Below are positions 15,403 through 16,891 of a DNA stretch of 16,891 nucleotides, piece by piece. Source of the DNA: Candidatus Omnitrophota bacterium (GTDB lineage Bacteria > NPL-UPA2 > BS750m-G34); NCBI GenBank assembly GCA_016783345.1, contig JADHWT010000014.1, positions 1-16,891 of the forward strand, given 5' to 3'. Every line of letters begins with the position of its first letter. Within the stretch, counting starts at the first letter, position 1. A program made the position numbers and the translations under genes. Below the pieces are notes generated by a model. It was not told the origin of the DNA. It worked only from the letters and a program-made list of their open reading frames with translations, and searched no databases.

Positions 15403-16889
15403 AAAATTGTTCCATTTGCCATTTTTACAGCCTCCATCATGGCCCGGGCTTTATTTTTTGTCTCTTCATATTCAAACGCGGGGTCAGAATCCGCTACTAT
15501 CCCTGCACCGGCCTGGATATAGGCCTGATTATCTTTCATAACAATTGTACGGATGGTAATACAGGTATCGAGATTGCCTGTAAAACTAAAATAACCGACT
15601 GCTCCGGCATAAGGCCCGCGGCGTGTCGGTTCAAGCTCCTCAATGATTTCCATGGCCCTTATCTTCGGGGCGCCGCTGACAGTGCCTGCAGGGAAGCAGG
15701 CAACCAGGGCATCAAATTCATCTTTACCTTTTGCGAGCTTGCCAACAACATCAGACACAAGGTGCATGACATGAGAATAACGCTCTATAGACATGAGGGT
15801 GCCTACCTTTACACTACCGTAACGGCTTACCCTGCCAAGGTCATTTCTTCCAAGGTCTACCAGCATGATATGCTCAGCCCGTTCCTTGGGGCTTGCAAAA
15901 AGTTCTTTGGCGAGCGCAGTATCCTCCTCTTCAGTTTTACCCCTCCGCCTTGTGCCGGCAATAGGCCTTACCTCTACTGTATCTCCCTCGCGCCGGAGCA
16001 TTATTTCAGGAGATGCCCCGATCAGTTTTATTTTACCATAATCAAGATAATACATAAAGGGAGAAGGATTGATATGGCGAAGGGCCCTATAGATGTGAAA
16101 AGGCGGGGTCTTGACAGATGCGTTATACCTCTGCGAGATAACAGCCTGGACAATATCCCCTGCCCTGATATATTCCTTGACCTTTCCTACAGCCTCAATA
16201 AATTTCTTGCGGGTAAAATTGGAGTTCCATTCGGCACCTTCGGAGTCAGTCCCAATTTTTGCTTGGGACAGTCCCGATTTTTCCGGGGACAGTTGCCTGT
16301 TAAGTTTGGAAATTGTCTTCTCAATAATAGATTCGGCCTCTTTGTATCGCTTTGCAATATCACCATGGGGCTCTACAAGCGCCACTATCTTCATAGTGTG
16401 GTTCAGGTGGTCAAAGATAATAACCTGGCGGGTGACTATAAAAATGCTGTCCGGGAGTAACAGGTCATCAGTGGTTATTTCCGGGATGGACTCCATAAAA
16501 CGGACCATGTCGTAACTTAGATATCCGACTGCCCCGCCAATGAAACGAGGCAGGGAGGTGTCTTCTGCAACGTGAAACTGGCGCAAAAATTTTTTTAAGG
16601 CATGCAAAGGATTTGCAATTTCATCTCTTATAACCCTGTCATCCCTGACTATAGTGATTTTTTTGCCAAAAGACCTGAAGATAAACTTAGGAGATATACC
16701 GATATATGAATGGCTGCAAATCTTTTCTTTTCCCTCTATGCTCTCAAGAAGGAATGAATACTTGCTGGATTTAAGTTTGAGATAGGCAGAGACAGGAGTC
16801 TCTGTGTCAGCCCGCACCTCTTTATAGACAGGTATCAGGTTGGCTTCTTTTGCCTTTTTTTTGAATTCTTTAAAAGACGGTAAAAACAT
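15399..16889 (-). CDS. trpE: Anthranilate synthase component I
   Basis: Chorismate + ammonia (or glutamine through TrpG) to anthranilate; first step of tryptophan synthesis. 496 residues, a normal length. The opening PSFKEFKKKAKEANLIPVYK is the standard TrpE start, so ATG 16889 is accepted although only 2 bases of upstream sequence are present. The tryptophan feedback-site motif LLES is at 47-50. The chorismate-binding domain starts near 225, with PIAGTRRRG (309-317), LVDLGRNDLGRVS (343-355), FPAGTVSGAPKIRAMEIIEELE-type segment (399-420) and GAGIVADSDP (461-470). The interdomain linker at about 199-217 is encoded by a tandem REP-like palindrome. The stop overlaps trpG by 4 bases. The promoter and any leader or attenuator lie outside the window. 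Confidence 0.96.
   Translation of the reverse strand: MFLPSFKEFKKKAKEANLIPVYKEVRADTETPVSAYLKLKSSKYSFLLESIEGKEKICSHSYIGISPKFIFRSFGKKITIVRDDRVIRDEIANPLHALKKFLRQFHVAEDTSLPRFIGGAVGYLSYDMVRFMESIPEITTDDLLLPDSIFIVTRQVIIFDHLNHTMKIVALVEPHGDIAKRYKEAESIIEKTISKLNRQLSPEKSGLSQAKIGTDSEGAEWNSNFTRKKFIEAVGKVKEYIRAGDIVQAVISQRYNASVKTPPFHIYRALRHINPSPFMYYLDYGKIKLIGASPEIMLRREGDTVEVRPIAGTRRRGKTEEEDTALAKELFASPKERAEHIMLVDLGRNDLGRVSRYGSVKVGTLMSIERYSHVMHLVSDVVGKLAKGKDEFDALVACFPAGTVSGAPKIRAMEIIEELEPTRRGPYAGAVGYFSFTGNLDTCITIRTIVMKDNQAYIQAGAGIVADSDPAFEYEETKNKARAMMEAVKMANGTIL
16247..16293. repeat. Tandem REP-like palindrome inside trpE
   Basis: Two consecutive units with the shared start CAGTCCC(A/G)ATTTTT (16247-16268, 22 bases; 16269-16289, 21 bases), followed by a third CAGT. 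Hairpins can form from TCCCAA/TTGGGA (16250-16255 with 16263-16268) and GTCCC/GGGAC (16271-16275 with 16286-16290), and the junction GGGACAGTCCC (16265-16275) is itself palindromic. On the minus strand it encodes about residues 199-217 of TrpE, a linker, and keeps the frame open. It resembles the GGGACAGTCCC-type palindromes dispersed in many environmental bacterial genomes, sometimes with REP-associated tyrosine transposases; none is seen here. Confidence 0.65.
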
Positions 16890-16891
16890 GA

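Noticed and set aside
15762..16460. Long plus-strand reading frame (232 codons) opposite trpE
   Set aside because: It is antisense to a well-conserved enzyme, shows no recognisable domain, and is best explained as a shadow frame.

Overview
The window reads as a gene-dense stretch of an uncultured, probably anaerobic bacterium of moderate GC content. Its close-packed operons, large NAD-type glutamate dehydrogenase, PEP/pyruvate-binding protein and GGGACAGTCCC-type palindromes recall Omnitrophota or Planctomycetota-like genomes, but this placement is a weak inference. I saw no transposase, CRISPR array, tRNA or rRNA.

Left third (1-7031, all minus strand): an operon read right to left. It carries a PP-loop tRNA sulfurtransferase-like protein, a 971-residue NAD-dependent glutamate dehydrogenase, a PEP/pyruvate-binding domain protein, and a second, short-type glutamate dehydrogenase cut by the left edge. 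The last three genes are chained by two 8-base overlaps in which the ribosome-binding site of the next gene lies inside the previous one. This set probably links glutamate/2-oxoglutarate turnover with a PEP/pyruvate-handling enzyme.

Divergent control region (7032-7095): two back-to-back consensus sigma70-type promoters with overlapping -35 boxes. Each -10 box lies 6-7 bases before its ATG, so both mRNAs (the sulfurtransferase-GDH operon to the left, trpD to the right) are predicted to be leaderless or nearly so.

Right two thirds (7096-16889): trpD stands alone on the plus strand. Converging on it is an eight-gene minus-strand unit: trpE, trpG, a RuBisCO-like protein, a fucose/arabinose isomerase-family protein, an aldose-epimerase-fold protein, a GatZ/KbaZ-like protein, a D-lyxose isomerase-family cupin and a uroporphyrinogen-decarboxylase-family protein. 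No gap in this unit exceeds 25 bases. The six genes after trpG look like an unassigned rare-sugar pathway, with no kinase, dehydrogenase, transporter or regulator beside it, and they appear to be transcribed from the trpEG operon. This RuBisCO-like sugar cluster between trpEG and trpD is the best candidate for an undescribed system. A second oddity is a tandem REP-like palindrome inside the trpE coding sequence, where it encodes an interdomain linker.
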